Positions 11,985 to 24,439 of a stretch of DNA of 64,000 bases are shown here, piece by piece. The DNA lies in assembly GCA_009617715.1 (NCBI GenBank), contig VTFK01000223.1:496001-560000 (forward strand). Reading direction: 5' to 3'. The DNA comes from Plectrocnemia conspersa. Its lineage: Eukaryota > Arthropoda > Insecta > Trichoptera > Polycentropodidae. The notes beneath the pieces were generated by a model. It saw only the letters and a program-made list of their open reading frames with translations, was not told the DNA's origin and did not search any database. The position numbers and the translations under genes were made by a program. Every line of letters starts with the position of its first letter. Positions within the stretch are counted from its first letter, which is position 1.

Positions 11985-14300
11985 TAACATCTCCTAAAAA
12001 AAACGTATCGCTTTGAAAAGTTTCCCAAAAAATACAACTTTTCTCTCTCGTAAATAAAGTTCATCTCTGCTTTATCTACACTAGCGTTTTTCAATCTGTC
12101 CTCGCAGGAATAAATTTAAATATAGAGTATTACATTACGGTGTCACTATTACCCTCCAATATCATGTTTGTAAAGGAATTCATGCAAAAATGTCGCGTAT
12201 GCAAGGGCGTTTTGTAATAACATTGAATGTGCGGTTTGACCTATGCTTGCTTTTTTTGTGTCATGAAATCACAGTAAAATCTTATTTTGCCTTTTTTATA
12301 AAACAGATTTTTTCTATGATGCCACAAATATAAAATATGTGGTTCAATTATTTTTTGTCAGTTAATTTTAGTGTCACAAAAATCAAATGTTAGTTGAATT
12401 TATTTATATAAGCTCATTTCCACAAACAACTGTTTTTAGTTGTCATAATATAAAGCCATATATATAGTATCTGACATAGTATTAAACGATTATTTTGGAA
12501 CATAAACGTTGTATATACCTGTTTTTTTAAATTAAATTATTTTGTAATATTGTTTCAGAATAAATTCCAAGAGCTTTCAATCTTTAATGAATTATATCAA
12601 AATTGTTTTTCTTACATTTATGCTAATATAAATTTAATTTAAGCAGCTGTCACGTTTTCCTTCTGATTCCACGTTGAAAACGGTATAAAATTAACAATAA
12701 CGTTTTTTTCTTTTATGTAGTATACATTATATATACGGCATAAATAAATACAAAATTCATTCTTCGAAAGCATTTGACAGCAAACTTTCAGTTTAGGTAC
12801 GTCCGCTTCGCTGTTTTTAAAATTTACAATTCAAATGCGAAATTTTCTCCTTCAACGATGACAGGATTTTCGATACTGGGAGCAGTTCTCCCATTGTCTT
12901 TCGTAGGCGAGTCGAATGTCGTTCGGCTCCTGTTTATATGGCAATCGAACCCATAGTTGTCGCTTGCGAGATTAAATATCAAAGTGCTTTGAGTGTTTCG
13001 GGAGTTTGAATTAATGAAAACTTTTACGAGACGCGCGCTATTCAAGTTTCTTAGACAAGCTTGGATGTTATTGGATAATTAATTGTGTGAGGAGTCGCTC
13101 AAATACTTAAGAGTAGACTTTTGAGTGATTGTTGAACTAAACGTTCAGCGTCGAATATAATAATTGATAAAACAATTCTTACGCCGTGCTGGTGTTCAAA
13201 TAAACATGTTTTTTGAATTAATATAATCATTTTTAAATTTAAAAAACATTTTTTTTATATTATAAATTTGATAATAATTATCGTCGTCGAACGACGATGA
13301 CATGCGACACGCATATGCTTTATAGACCATTAGAACAAATATACTCGAAGAGATGAGTGTCTCAAGGAGAACGGGGCCTGGGAATTTGTCCCCTCCCCCC
13401 CCTCACGGCAAGCCTGGGTATTAGCAGATTGAGTATTCATATTTATTTGTAAATATAATATTAGCAAGACTTGTTCATATTTATCAGTACCACGCTAAAC
13501 TGCCACAATTAAATAATTGGAATTAATAATCATTTAATAGTGTTATTTTTTGCAAGTATTGCATTATTCCATTGTGATATTAGTCTTTACACTTAGCTTT
13601 TACAATAACAATAAATAAATCAGTAGAAATATCACATACGTGATTTACTAGAAAATTGTATGATTCTCACGTGGTCAATTTTATGTCGCAATGTCACTAG
13701 CAGAGCATCCAAAATTCTCAGTTGGTAAGATGCAATACGCTGTAGTAACCGGATTTTATTTTGACAAACCAATTTGAATTAAGACAAACATGTTGTTATC
13801 AAAACAACGTAAAAATTATTTTGACAGAACAAAATTTCATATTGAATCACGTTTTTTACATGTTTTACAATTAGCTGACAGGCAGAAGGGTGGGTGTGAC
13901 AAAATATGGAAATTATTGTATGTGTTGATAGTATAACTTAAGCTAAAGCTGATTTACATATTTTAAAAACGTAATTGGACCGTGAATTCTTTTATTTCTA
14001 TATACGCTTGTGTGTCTAATTTAAATTAGGTTTTTAAATTTCTACCTTTTTTGGTAAAAAATATTTATACATAAAATATTAATAATAAAATAATAATACA
14101 AGTGATCAAGTCATACATTTAATTACATTTTAAATGTTTAGATCCAAAAAAAGTAATATTTTACTCTTATTGTGAATTTGTATTTAATTGCATCTCTGTC
14201 GTACACATTACACGTGTTGACGGCTTCCATCATTGCTTTATTTTATTTTTTAAAAGTTAATATATGCTTTATAAACAAACATATAAGAATGTGAGGATTT
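11985..14300. other. noncoding stretch with an island at about 12640-13190
   Basis: I see no gene. Positions 12774-13045 are open on both strands (60 and 73 codons) with no recognisable domain, inside a GC-richer island that I read as possible regulatory DNA. A C-run with one interruption lies near 13391-13402. A short palindrome (gttgtt, atcaa, aacaac) lies near 13791-13810. Confidence 0.4.
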
Positions 14301-14583
14301 CGGATCGCCATTTCAGACGCAATTATCTTGTCGCTCAGAGATTGCTGAGGAGTGGCATTTGGTCGCCACACACTCTATTCCTAGTAATTTTTAATCACGA
14401 TACATATGCAAATTCTTTAGCTCTTCCTTGATGTTTTCATCTTGACTTGTTTTTGGCTATTGTGAATTGCGTTTTGAAATCACGCCGAGCGTATCTATTG
14501 TAAGCATCTCAGATCATCCGAATATTTCAGACGCAATTATCTCGTCACCTAGCCGTTGCTAAGGGGTGGCAATTGGCCGCTAC
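14301..14583 (+). repeat. spaced duplication of a 60-bp block, 214-bp offset
   Basis: Positions 14310-14369 and 14524-14583 align without gaps. They share atttcagacgcaattatct, then a variable middle, then ttgct and gtggca, followed by ttgg and a final c-g-c-ac-like end. Sequence between the copies is unrelated. A gapless match over 60 bp with an anchored exact 19-bp start suggests a protected or recently copied module, such as two copies of one regulatory element or two decayed repeat units. It is not a coding frame. Confidence 0.7.
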
Positions 14584-16900
14584 AATAATATTATTTAACT
14601 ATTTATTTAAAATTTAATCTTAAAAATAAAAATAAAATATGCAAATTGCATTTGTAATTATTACACACTTATTTCTAAATAAAAATGTATGTCAAAAATT
14701 TGACACATTATTTTTGTATGATTTATTCAAGTACTTTTCAAACGAAACGACTATATTTACAAGTGACATATGACTTGCAGGCAAATTACACTTATACCAT
14801 TTTTAAATTTTGAGCTTTTTTGTACTATGCAGTTTAAATTTAAAAACAATTGTTTACGTGGTGTGATTTTAAGACCATATACACCTAGAAAAATTGCTTA
14901 AGCTGGGTTAAAGCTTATATAGAATGGTTTTATGTCTGTAATACATTCTAAAAGCATTGCCGTTTTAATAATTAAAAACTCAATAATAAAAAAAAATAGG
15001 TAACTTATAATAAACCATATTAATTGAATAAAAAATTTATTTAGCTAGCAAGGCAGAGTTAGGATATTTTAGAAACTATTTTTTGACGCTAACTTTGATT
15101 TTTAATCTACGCTTCTGATCAATAAAGATCATGTACTAATTCATATGTAATTTATATCTCAGCTCCATTTTTTTTATAAAGCTCCAGCTTAGCGAAACTT
15201 ACGAGTAAGTTTACGGGTATCTGTCAGTAATTTTATACTTTCACTCAAACTTGAGACTAATATTATTTGAGTTGCATTGCTCTTCGTGTCTTTAATCTGG
15301 AATTTTATTACAAATTCTAGTTCCCGTACATTCATAAAACAATAAAGAAAAGTTACTGAGAAAATTTATGAATTTGTATAATAATGCCTATTATAATTAA
15401 AAATAATCATAACATTTTTAGCAGTGTATAATTTTAAAAATTAGTTTAGACACAGCCGTGTCTGTTAAGTTATACCTTATAATTACTTTAAAGTAAATAA
15501 CCCAATATAATTATGTATGGTAATTTGATTATTAATTATATCATATTAACTCTTAGATGTGTTGTTATTTAGAGTTTTAATCTTAGACACCCACTTTAAA
15601 CAGCCAATTTGCAGCATCGCCCTTTCAGCCGGGTTATCTGACTCTAATAGGGGTTCGAGTCCTTAATTACGGATAGGTTCGATCTGCAATTACTACAAAC
15701 GAACAAATTAGTTTAATCAACGGCGAAAGTAGACAAGATTTTCGCTGGCTAAGTAATACATATATATTTTTAGACTGCAGCAACAAAGGTTTCTTTGTAG
15801 TGGTTCATTATTGCGTAATAATATTATGACGGGAAAAAATATATTATGCTCGTATTTTACATATTTTTCCCTTTTATTCATAGGCTCTTGTGTAATGTCA
15901 TTACTGACGGGAAACGAGCTTCCATTGAAAATTTGAGAAGTATTTTTCTGATTTTTATTAATATTATTATTATGCTTTCGCACCCTTTTCTGATGAAAGA
16001 TTTCAGGTTATTCTACTTTAGATAATTTTTAATCGAATTGGTTGTATTTTTTTTACTGTAATTTAATGTTATATATTGCGGTTTAAATGTGTGTTATAAG
16101 GATGTTAGATGCAATTACATTTAAATTACGACGACGTTGTAGACCCAAATTAGATTTACGATGTTATATGTATTAGGATACTGGTACAGCTCGCAGTATA
16201 TGAATAATGGTAAATTTTTATTTTATATTTATTAAGAAATATGTTTCGCCTAATAATAATATTATTTTTTATCAGACGTTAAAATATAAAACGCAATACT
16301 ATGGTGAAAATATCATTTTTTCATCGTCTAAAATTGTGAATAATAGTGGCTAGTCCTCGAGGGGTTTCGTATTTATTTTCTTTATCACGAAATAAAATAT
16401 ATACTTTGAATATAAGTATTACTTATTTCATAATGAAACAGAAACTTAATAATATAGTTTTAATTATTCTCAGTTAATGTTTTTTGATATGGTTTGAGTA
16501 TTAATATCTTGTTTGTATAATTACAGTACCCCAGTAATTTTAGTATTATTATTTGATAAATTATATTTGTATTATCAAAGTTGTATATTATAGTTATATG
16601 TATGTCGGCTTTTTCAATCGCACTAATCTACACCTGTAAGCGGATCACATCCAGATAAAGTATGTGAAAGGAATACTTTCTTAACTAACCACAATGGAGC
16701 AAAAAATAACATATTAACTCAATATATACTATACCGAATATTTGCAATATATATAATATAGAAATACGTATAAATACATATATATGTATGTATGTATGTA
16801 CAAACAACAGAATGTCTCACTATTGGTATATACCACACATAAAGTCTTTGCGTACAATATATACACCATAATAGTATTTGATATAAACAATATAACGTTT
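14584..16900. other. AT-rich noncoding stretch
   Basis: I see no gene. A POU-like palindrome, atgcaaattgcat, sits near 14639. A tRNA-like B-box (ggttcgagtcc) lies near 15653-15663, preceded by gccgggtta, and is probably a decayed SINE or tRNA-like fragment. A (GTAT)n run lies near 16785-16801. The 88-codon minus-strand frame at 15717-15983 has no recognisable motif. Confidence 0.45.
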
Positions 16901-17560
16901 ACGCAGTACAATTTCGTATAACCACAATCCCGGCTCTAGCTGTTGAATATATCCCGCAATATTTTGCAAAGAACTTTCCGTAAGAACACAGGGGGTGGCC
17001 CGGAAGTTGTGTCGTGGAAAAGAGGACGTACCGAGTCGTAAATTATGCTAGATGTGCAAATAAAGTGTGTGACTCTCAACATTCTCTGGCGGTACTTCTT
17101 CGTTGCGAAAATAGTATGTACTTTCTTGAACTTAAGCTACTTTACTAAGACCATGTTTCACGAGGTAATTTACAAATGCCACGTATCAAACGGGCTTATG
17201 GCTCAATTCCGACGAAACGGCAGTAAAAACACTCCATTTGCCTGCGGTAAACACCGCCGATGATATCGTTATTATTATGAACCTAAGTTGTTTTTACACT
17301 TGTAGGAGAAATGCTCTACTAATGCCGCGGTTAAAGAGCGCAAAAGTAGACGGGTGATGCAGATATGCCATGATTGCCTTGTCTGGCTGCTGCTAGTTGC
17401 TAGAATTTCCATTATTAAAATTAAACTATATCGTATGGCAGCGTCTGATGTTTGTAGACGTTCAGTGGTAATACTTTCATGAAAAATCTCTGAATATTAT
17501 TTTCCAGCTCACCTGCATCGGTGAGATAAGAGTTGTGTGAGAAATGCCATTTGACACTAT
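16901..17560. promoter_or_regulatory. higher-complexity island, possible regulatory DNA
   Basis: The stretch is GC-richer than its flanks and contains a forkhead-like gtaaaca site near 17247 and several non-repetitive blocks. The 72-codon plus frame at 17045-17263 is rich in Cys and Phe and matches nothing I know. I see no splice-bounded exon that is convincing. Confidence 0.2.
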
Positions 17561-18137
17561 ATAAACTTAACTGTATACTCTGTATATTACGGTAACGTGC
17601 AATATTTTTTTTTTAAATAATACATTTTTCTTGCTATGGTATAATATAATACGTGATAATGTTATATAAAAGTTGTTCTAACGAAGTGGTCTGTGAACTT
17701 TTATTATCGCAAAATTCGTGTATAACAACATTTTCTCCTATACCAATGACAAAAGTTCAAAATTTGTGCTCCACTCCCGCACAAAAAATATCAGAAGTCT
17801 CTCCCCTATACCACAAAAAAACTAAACTAATTTTCCGGGTAGTTGCGTTTTATGTAAATAATTTTGTTTTAAACCAAAAAATTATAAACATCCAACACAA
17901 ACTTTGGAAAACATGTACAATACATTACATACATACATACACGTATTCTGTATTTATCAATAATTTAATTAAACGTTTAATATTTTTTTAAATTAATATT
18001 TAGTAATATTTTCATTATTTTTTATTAATATAATATAATTTAAATCAAATGTGTGATTAAAAGACCCAAGTTGGATTCTTGCAGTACTCCAGTATGGGTC
18101 TTATATCGTTTTTCATACTTGACGAACTGATACCTAT
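17561..18137. other. noncoding stretch with an unassigned open frame
   Basis: A 112-codon plus-strand frame runs at 17653-17991. Its first part has mixed composition (SCSNE, then a Ser/Thr-rich middle), but it drifts into A/T-rich low-complexity codons at the end. I do not recognise it and treat it as chance or a decayed fragment. Confidence 0.35.
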
Positions 18138-18146
18138 TGGTCAAGT

Positions 18147-18625
18147 GGCACCCCGACAAAGCCGCGCAGGACAATCCCGCGCCGACTAAGCCGCGCCGTC
18201 ATAGCCGTGCAAAGTCAAAACAAAATTCATTTTATAACATGGTTTTTATTTATTAATAATTACAAATATATATAGGAAAAGGGAGGCGTCTCGCTACCGC
18301 TCGCGCCGACTTTCACTGTAGAACCGAACAACCTAACCTTTTTTTAATGATATTGTATTGATTTATTTTCATTTCGGTATAATTTGTAACTGTCCAGCAT
18401 CATCCAATCTGTGACTAACTGTTCAAAAAGCGAATCACTAGTGATAGAGCTGTCCACAAAACAAAATAATTAGAATTAAAAAAATCATTTCCTTTCATTT
18501 TATTCAATTTTATAATTTTGATTTGCACGGCAATGTCGGCGCGGCTTTATCGTCGCGGCAATGTCGGGGTTGTATTGCGCGGCAATGTCGGGGCGGCTTA
18601 GTCGGCGCGGCTTTGTCGGGTCCCA
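18147..18625. mobile_element. 479-bp TIR element with 9-bp target duplication (MULE-like)
   Basis: An exact 9-bp direct repeat, tggtcaagt, flanks the element at 18138-18146 and 18626-18634. A 9-bp duplication is typical of Mutator-like elements. The termini are GC-rich in an AT-rich setting and are made of a 14-nt module, CGAC-NNN-GCCGCGC, whose three variable bases are AAA, TAA or ATT. There are about four modules on the left (18154-18210) and about seven on the right (18525-18620). Both arrays end inward with GCCGTGCAAA. The interior is A/T-rich and has no coding potential, so this is non-autonomous. Confidence 0.8.
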
Positions 18626-18634
18626 TGGTCAAGT

Positions 18635-20029
18635 AATTTGGGAATAGATTTATGAGACCTTCAGAAAACCCGAAATTAGATATTTTTTCATAAGTAAATC
18701 GTTATTTATTTTATCGAACGCCTTTTAAAAAGCTGTGTATATAACGTCCACTTGTAAACCAGAGTCCAATGATATCGAAACAAAGTTGGAAAAAAACAAT
18801 TTATGTAATATAATTTCAAATAATTTTGCAGGTGCTGTATAACTTATTATTATATTGTATAAGTTATTAGTACTCAATTAATTAAATATAATCTTATTGT
18901 TTTTATTTATTTTCTATACATAAAGTTCAAGTCATTGCCAGAGACAATTTTTTTCCCGCAGCTTTAATAAGTCGAGCTGGGGTTTAAAAAAATGACCAAT
19001 ATTGAGCATATTAATTGATCATATTTTTAATAACAGTTTTTAGATATTTTCAATATTAGAGAACTGGTATGGATCAGTATGAAAAATCCAGAACGACTAA
19101 AGCATATTGAATATATATTGTGTGACCCTACTTTCGAGACGAGCTTAAATTAAAAGCTTCTGTAATAATTGTTATTACATGTATTGTTGATAAGGAATAT
19201 TTTGACTTATCAGGATGCCACAATATTTTCTTTAGAATGTGCAGAGAAAATTTAACCACGCAGCACAAAACGAGTAGAAATCTTACTCATACAATACATT
19301 TTTTAAATGTGAATTGCACTTTAAAATCAAGTTAAAAAATTATAAAATAATGAAATAAAAATAAAAGTAACGTAATTGATAAAATGAATAAAAAAAGTAT
19401 TTGGGAACTAAAGAATTCTATTGAAATCATTTTCATTTTATGTTTGTTGGAGAAATAAAAAAACGAAGAATCGATTTACGATTTGGATACTTTTGCTCAT
19501 TTCTGTACGTGTTATAATATTTAAGTTAAAGGCAATTGAATTTTTTTGTAAATGCATTTTTTTATTTCTTGAGTTCTTGATCTTTGCGTGCTTATTATAC
19601 TCGTTAGTAATATCCGCTCCGGTAAAAATATAGATTTAGAAAATTAACCTTGCTAATGAAATCGTTAATGAATGGGCAATTCTATTTATATACCTCCATT
19701 ATCTTTGAGATTTTACTTTGCTTTATCGAAATGTGCTGGAAATTATACAAATGAAAGTCACTTCTAAAAATATGAAATTCATAGAATTCTTTTCAACTAG
19801 GAAGTCTCTCAGGCAAATGACATATTTAGCTTTATAAAGTCCGGTTTTCATTTAAGGATTATCTATTTATTTGGAACTCTTACAAAAGCTTCGTATAGAC
19901 CCTCACAAATTAAATATAAATATTATGATCATTTTTATTGTTTTGTATGTATGTATAATATATACAAAATATTAGTATTACTGTTGTTTAATAAAAAATC
20001 CAACAATAGTTTGTAAGCCACTATTCGCG
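18635..20029. other. AT-rich noncoding stretch
   Basis: I see no gene. The 70-codon plus frame at 19421-19633 is hydrophobic and A/T-driven, so it is most likely a chance frame. Confidence 0.5.
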
Positions 20030-20440
20030 TCATTCGTGTTAAATTGCCCGCTTAAATCGATACCGTCGCTTTGTGTTTATATCCTACATGGCGCATTGTC
20101 ATAAACGTGTCGCATGCAAATTTTACACAAAACAACAGCAAAACTAGCGGTGAAAGGCTTCACTATTGTTTATTTACATTTTTATCTCCGTTCTCCGTTT
20201 CACGTGCGCTGTTTACCCGTGTGTCCATTTTAATTCTATCCTTACACGGCGTTTCTTTTACCTGTTGCACTCTCCATGTGAATACGTGTACGATAGACAG
20301 CAAACGTTCGTACGTGTTCGGACAAAGGGTCCGAGCTGGTATGCAAATCGCCTCACACTTTGGAAACCGCTGTTTGTTCGCTCTCTCGTCTCCTAGGTGA
20401 CATCCTACCAATTACAGGGCCCGGGTAACCACCTGAACAT
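20030..20440. promoter_or_regulatory. higher-complexity island with two octamer motifs
   Basis: Exact ATGCAAAT sites lie at 20114-20121 and 20341-20348 in a non-repetitive, GC-richer block. The block is open on both strands (20071-20400 plus, 20163-20411 minus) without any recognisable domain. Open frames on both strands over the same bases fit base composition better than a real exon. A regulatory module is inferred. Confidence 0.25.
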
Positions 20441-21819
20441 ACACTTCGTTTAAATGTGTTGTAATATTCCTGTCATAAGGTTTTAGTGACCTATAACTCA
20501 AGGGTCTGATTGGATCATACTAAAAAATACATCAAGAAGTTCAGAATAGCGTAGTCCAGTAACTCAGAGATCGTAGGTTCGAGCGGCATCAAATTTTTAT
20601 TATAAAAATGCGCTATTATTAAGAACCGGCTCCAGCTGCAAAGTGACATGTTGATTATAAATTATATTACACATAATAATCTAAAATTACTTATTTTGTA
20701 GATATCATTGATTCACAGACTTTCAATCTGGTGGTAAATAAAGGTGATATAAACTTTAAAAAAATAGCAGTTAAACGCCAGCGACTTTTGTTATTTCTCT
20801 TCACGCATCTGCATCTCTTTCTTTAAATACATATAAAATACTTCGTTTACTGAATAATGAAGCTAGTACAATAATCTTTGATAAAGTGAAGATTTTTTAT
20901 ATATATTTTTAATTATTTAATAGCATATCTCGATAAGGATTTGAGGACGGTTGTTGCAGCCGAATAAATGTGTCCCGGTAAAATATATATATTTCAATCT
21001 TTTGGCCAAAACTGTTGCTAGATGAATTGAGCTCATTGTGAGTATCATTAATAGCCAATTAAATAGCAAGGTTAATGATTTCGAGTGGCCTGAAAGTTTA
21101 TGCCTTTGATGTTTCATTGTATATTCAGCAGCAGGTTCTTTGCGATAAGCATCTCAAACGAATCATGTGTTATTAAGCCAGTTGTGTTAGCGGTAAACTT
21201 TATTCGCTCTGACGGATTTAACCGTCGTCGATTCCATGATTTTTTTTATTACAAATGGAAGCCGATTACCCCTCACTTTCAGCAGTTTGATTTACTGCCC
21301 TACTATACAGCAGCTCGATGGGTTATGTTAAAGTTTTATCAAGATTTTTTGAGCTTATTGGAGATTATGTCAAGATTCTTTGTGATTTTTATGTATTTCT
21401 GAGAAATAACTATTACATAACCCGGAGATTCGGAGAAGAACTTGCTGTACTGTACTAAGTATTAGATAGCTCCTCAATTAGCACAGCTGTTTGATTTTTA
21501 AACCACTTTTAACCATATTGTAAATTTGTTCTTAACTTTGTGGTATTGTAAATTTAATTTATATGTAAACAGTATTATTGTTTATTTTTTATTATTATCT
21601 TACATTAATTTAAAGCTTTGTTAGTAAGCTTTAATCTATCTTACTAAACCAATGTCGGTTACACAACTAATCTACGGGTATTATGATTAGAGATGCACAG
21701 CGTAAGAAGGTGCCTGATTATTTCTAGATGTGTTATGAATTGTATAATGTTTCATTAGAATTTCTCTTGTACATGTATAAACATTGCAACAGAATAAACA
21801 ACATCTGGGCTACAATCTC
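20441..21819. other. noncoding stretch with a tRNA-like fragment
   Basis: A B-box-like ggttcgag lies near 20575-20582 after agtccagtaactcagag, suggesting a decayed SINE head. It does not clearly align with the two SINE copies elsewhere. The frames at 20917-21117 and 21100-21402 show no recognisable motif. Confidence 0.35.
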
Positions 21820-22330
21820 CGACTGCTAATTACCGCCCCCGTTTAGTTGCAAAATGTCGCCACCGCGATAAATAAGACAGGGCGACAGCCGCCCTTGATA
21901 AAATCGAGTCGAGGTAAAAATTACCATTATAATTGGTAATAAGCGCCAACAGTCTTATATATAGATATAATAAAGTTGGAGGGGGCGGGCTAAATCTGGG
22001 CAAGACCGTGATAATTACCGTTAATGAACACAGTTTCCACGGGTAATAACTCAGTACCCTCGCCATGCCGCGCCATGCCACTTTGCGCCCCCTAGAAAAT
22101 TCTCCACGCGTTATATCCAAGAAAATATTTGCAAACGGAACAAAGGTTGTACAACCTCCCACCCACTACAGGACCTGGACTAAGGTGGGTGGCATCCTAA
22201 CCGAATTGCTAAACTTTCGCCAACGCCCTTTGCCTTTACTTTTTTCTTGCGGATTTCGAGGTCTATTTTTATTCATATTGTGCGCGTGTGTAAACACGAC
22301 CGTCTTTACTAGCTTCGAGAAATCGTGTGA
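21820..22330. promoter_or_regulatory. island with clustered TAATTACC-type motifs
   Basis: This block is strikingly GC-richer and holds repeated homeodomain-like sites: ctaattaccgc near 21826, the inverted pair attacca (21920-21926) and tggtaat (21934-21940), taattaccgtt near 22012, and gggtaataa near 22040. Both strands are open (21830-22162 minus, 22065-22370 plus), but no protein family is evident. This is the best-looking cis-regulatory candidate in the window, by motif clustering. Confidence 0.4.
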
Positions 22331-22905
22331 TATTGAATATGTCTATAGTAAATCTACAAAAAATATTTGATTTTCTTTCTGCACACTTTAGTAGTTCTAT
22401 ATTTATAAATTTCGAACATTAAAAATAGCATGGCAATTTAAAGGTTAGTCAATGAGTACCCTCAATATTTGCAAGTATTGGAATAAGTATTTTTTGTTTT
22501 CTATACTATAATCCCTAAAGTTTGTTTCACTAATAAATTCACAATTATTTAAATATTATGTATATTAAAAAATATAGTGTTTTTTGTAAAATTTACTACT
22601 ATGAATGACTTCTACCATATTTAACAATATAAATGTCGATGTAATTAAAATATCAATTATAAAAGTGGTGCTAGTTCACTTATCTATTTGAATTCTTTAA
22701 TTCTATGAATGAGATTAGTAGCAGTATTATGCTGCTAAAAGATTTGAATCCAGAAAAACTGTTCAACAAACTGTTTGTGAAATCAGTTTTAAAATAAAAT
22801 TGTATACAAGTATATAAATATGTATATATGAACGATCCAGGGGAGGAAATCGATAGTTATTAGGATTTAAAGTTTATTGCATTAAAACATTTAATATTTA
22901 TATTA
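22331..22905. other. AT-rich noncoding stretch
   Basis: I see no gene or element in this A/T-rich lead-in to the hAT element. Confidence 0.5.
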
Positions 22906-22913
22906 TTCGTAAG

Positions 22914-24027
22914 TAGAGTCTCCAATTACTCGAACCATCAACTACTCGAGTATCGAATATTAAAATTTTAAAATACTCGAGTACTCGAGTACTTTCGAGT
23001 ATTTACCAAATGTACCAAAATAGCTAATATTCAAATTCGTGCACATATAAATAAATAAATAAAATACTTAGTATGTTTATTTTTACAATTATTTTAACTT
23101 CACGAACATACTTTTTAAAAACAATAATGCAAAAAGTGTCTCGAATTTATTATTACTGCTAACCTTTGGTTTTATTATTCCCGTTATGGAAAAAACCCTT
23201 TCCGTTGCTGTTGATGTTGGTCTTATTGTCATTAACGCGTTGGATAAGGCTTCTAATTTATATCTGTTCGCTTTTTTTAGAAAATTTTTTTTGAACTCTC
23301 GTTTTATGTTCTCTTCTTTCATTCCCTTCTCTGCTTTTCTCTTATTTCCTTCGACTATTGACAAAATAGCATTTTGTAATTCTTTTTGAATAGATTTTTT
23401 TTCTTAACAATATACAATATTCTACTCCTTCTGATTAATGCGAAGAATTTAAATCTATATCCTTCGAAGATGTATTTGGGTGAATCCCTTTCACTCTAGA
23501 GCTAAACGGTTCGTAAAGAACTAACTTTACTATAAATGCCTTTAAAACACACAATTGTTTTGATTTATATTTTAAGCTGAGGGATCAGTATAAACAATTT
23601 ACAACACTTTACGCTACAACTGCATAGTCATAAAACCTAAAAAAAAATTTTGTTGATATTTCATATTGTTCATTGCCATGAATTAGATAAGTCGGGACTG
23701 TCGAACAGAAAACACAAAAGAAATTTCTCCGTCGTACCCACTAACATAGCCGACGACCGGAACTATGCAACTATGGAACTATGAAAAAATTATACCTGAT
23801 AGTAACCGCTCTAACTCGGGACTTCGGGCATAAACGCCAAATAAAAGCAAGACGTTAACCTTTACCGGACCGAGTTAAAGTTATTTTTTTGTTTCTGAAA
23901 TATTTAAAATTTTTTTAATTTCGAGTATTAATCGAGTAATTTTCAAAATACTCGATTATCAAGTACTTGAAAAATAGACAAAAATACTCGAGTATCGAGT
24001 ACTCGATTACTCGAATTGGAGACTCTA
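22914..24027 (-). mobile_element. hAT transposon, internally deleted copy
   Basis: An exact 8-bp target duplication, ttcgtaag, lies at 22906-22913 and 24028-24035, the hAT hallmark. The termini are inverted copies starting tagagtctccaatt, followed on both sides by many copies of actcgag/tactcgag, the subterminal transposase-site pattern of hAT elements. At 1114 bp it is far shorter than autonomous hATs (usually over 2.5 kb). A C-terminal transposase piece remains at 23089-23364 on the minus strand. The intact duplication suggests a fairly young insertion. Confidence 0.92.
23089..23364 (-). pseudogene. hAT transposase C-terminal fragment (dimerisation domain)
   Basis: The 91-residue frame ends in a segment with PTSTATERVFS at about residues 49-59 and a hydrophobic FETLFALLFLKSMF tail at about 73-86. 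ERVFS followed by a Leu/Phe-rich helix is characteristic of the hAT dimerisation region. The BED zinc finger and the catalytic residues upstream are absent, so the product cannot catalyse transposition. The N-terminal half is Lys/Glu-rich. The frame lies wholly inside the 8-bp-duplicated element. The Met start is arbitrary because the upstream coding sequence has been deleted. Confidence 0.8.
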
Positions 24028-24035
24028 TTCGTAAG

Positions 24036-24439
24036 CGAACGACGCCGACGATAGATGGCTAGCATGTACGTTTATTGATCACTAGATTGTAAATTGTAAT
24101 AAATAGATTTTTTCAATATATACTAACCCTAAAATTTGTTTTTGGTTATTTTTAACTTTCACTGATAAAAGTCATCAGAATAAAATTTTGATTAACATCG
24201 ACCGATGCGTAAGTCAGTCCTGAAAATAGGTTTCCAATAAAAATTGTAAATAAAATAAATATTTTTCTCAATGATGCCATATAAATGTTATTGAAGTTAT
24301 ATATATATAATAATAATAAATAATAAAACAGTCGGTCGAGTTAGATTTTATGTTACTAATTCATTTGTAATGTTGATAATATTAATTTCTCCGACTTTGC
24401 TGGTTTGTTTTCTTTTAATCATATACAACTCCATATATA
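24036..24439. other. AT-rich noncoding stretch
   Basis: I see nothing coding here. There is an (AAT)n-like patch near 24307-24327. Confidence 0.5.

Noticed and set aside
13386..13405. C-run as a structured or regulatory element
   Set aside because: It is a simple homopolymer run with one interruption, and nothing else around it supports a function.
15610..15680. tRNA gene near a ggttcgagtcc B-box
   Set aside because: No cloverleaf could be drawn by eye. It is probably a decayed SINE or tRNA-like fragment.
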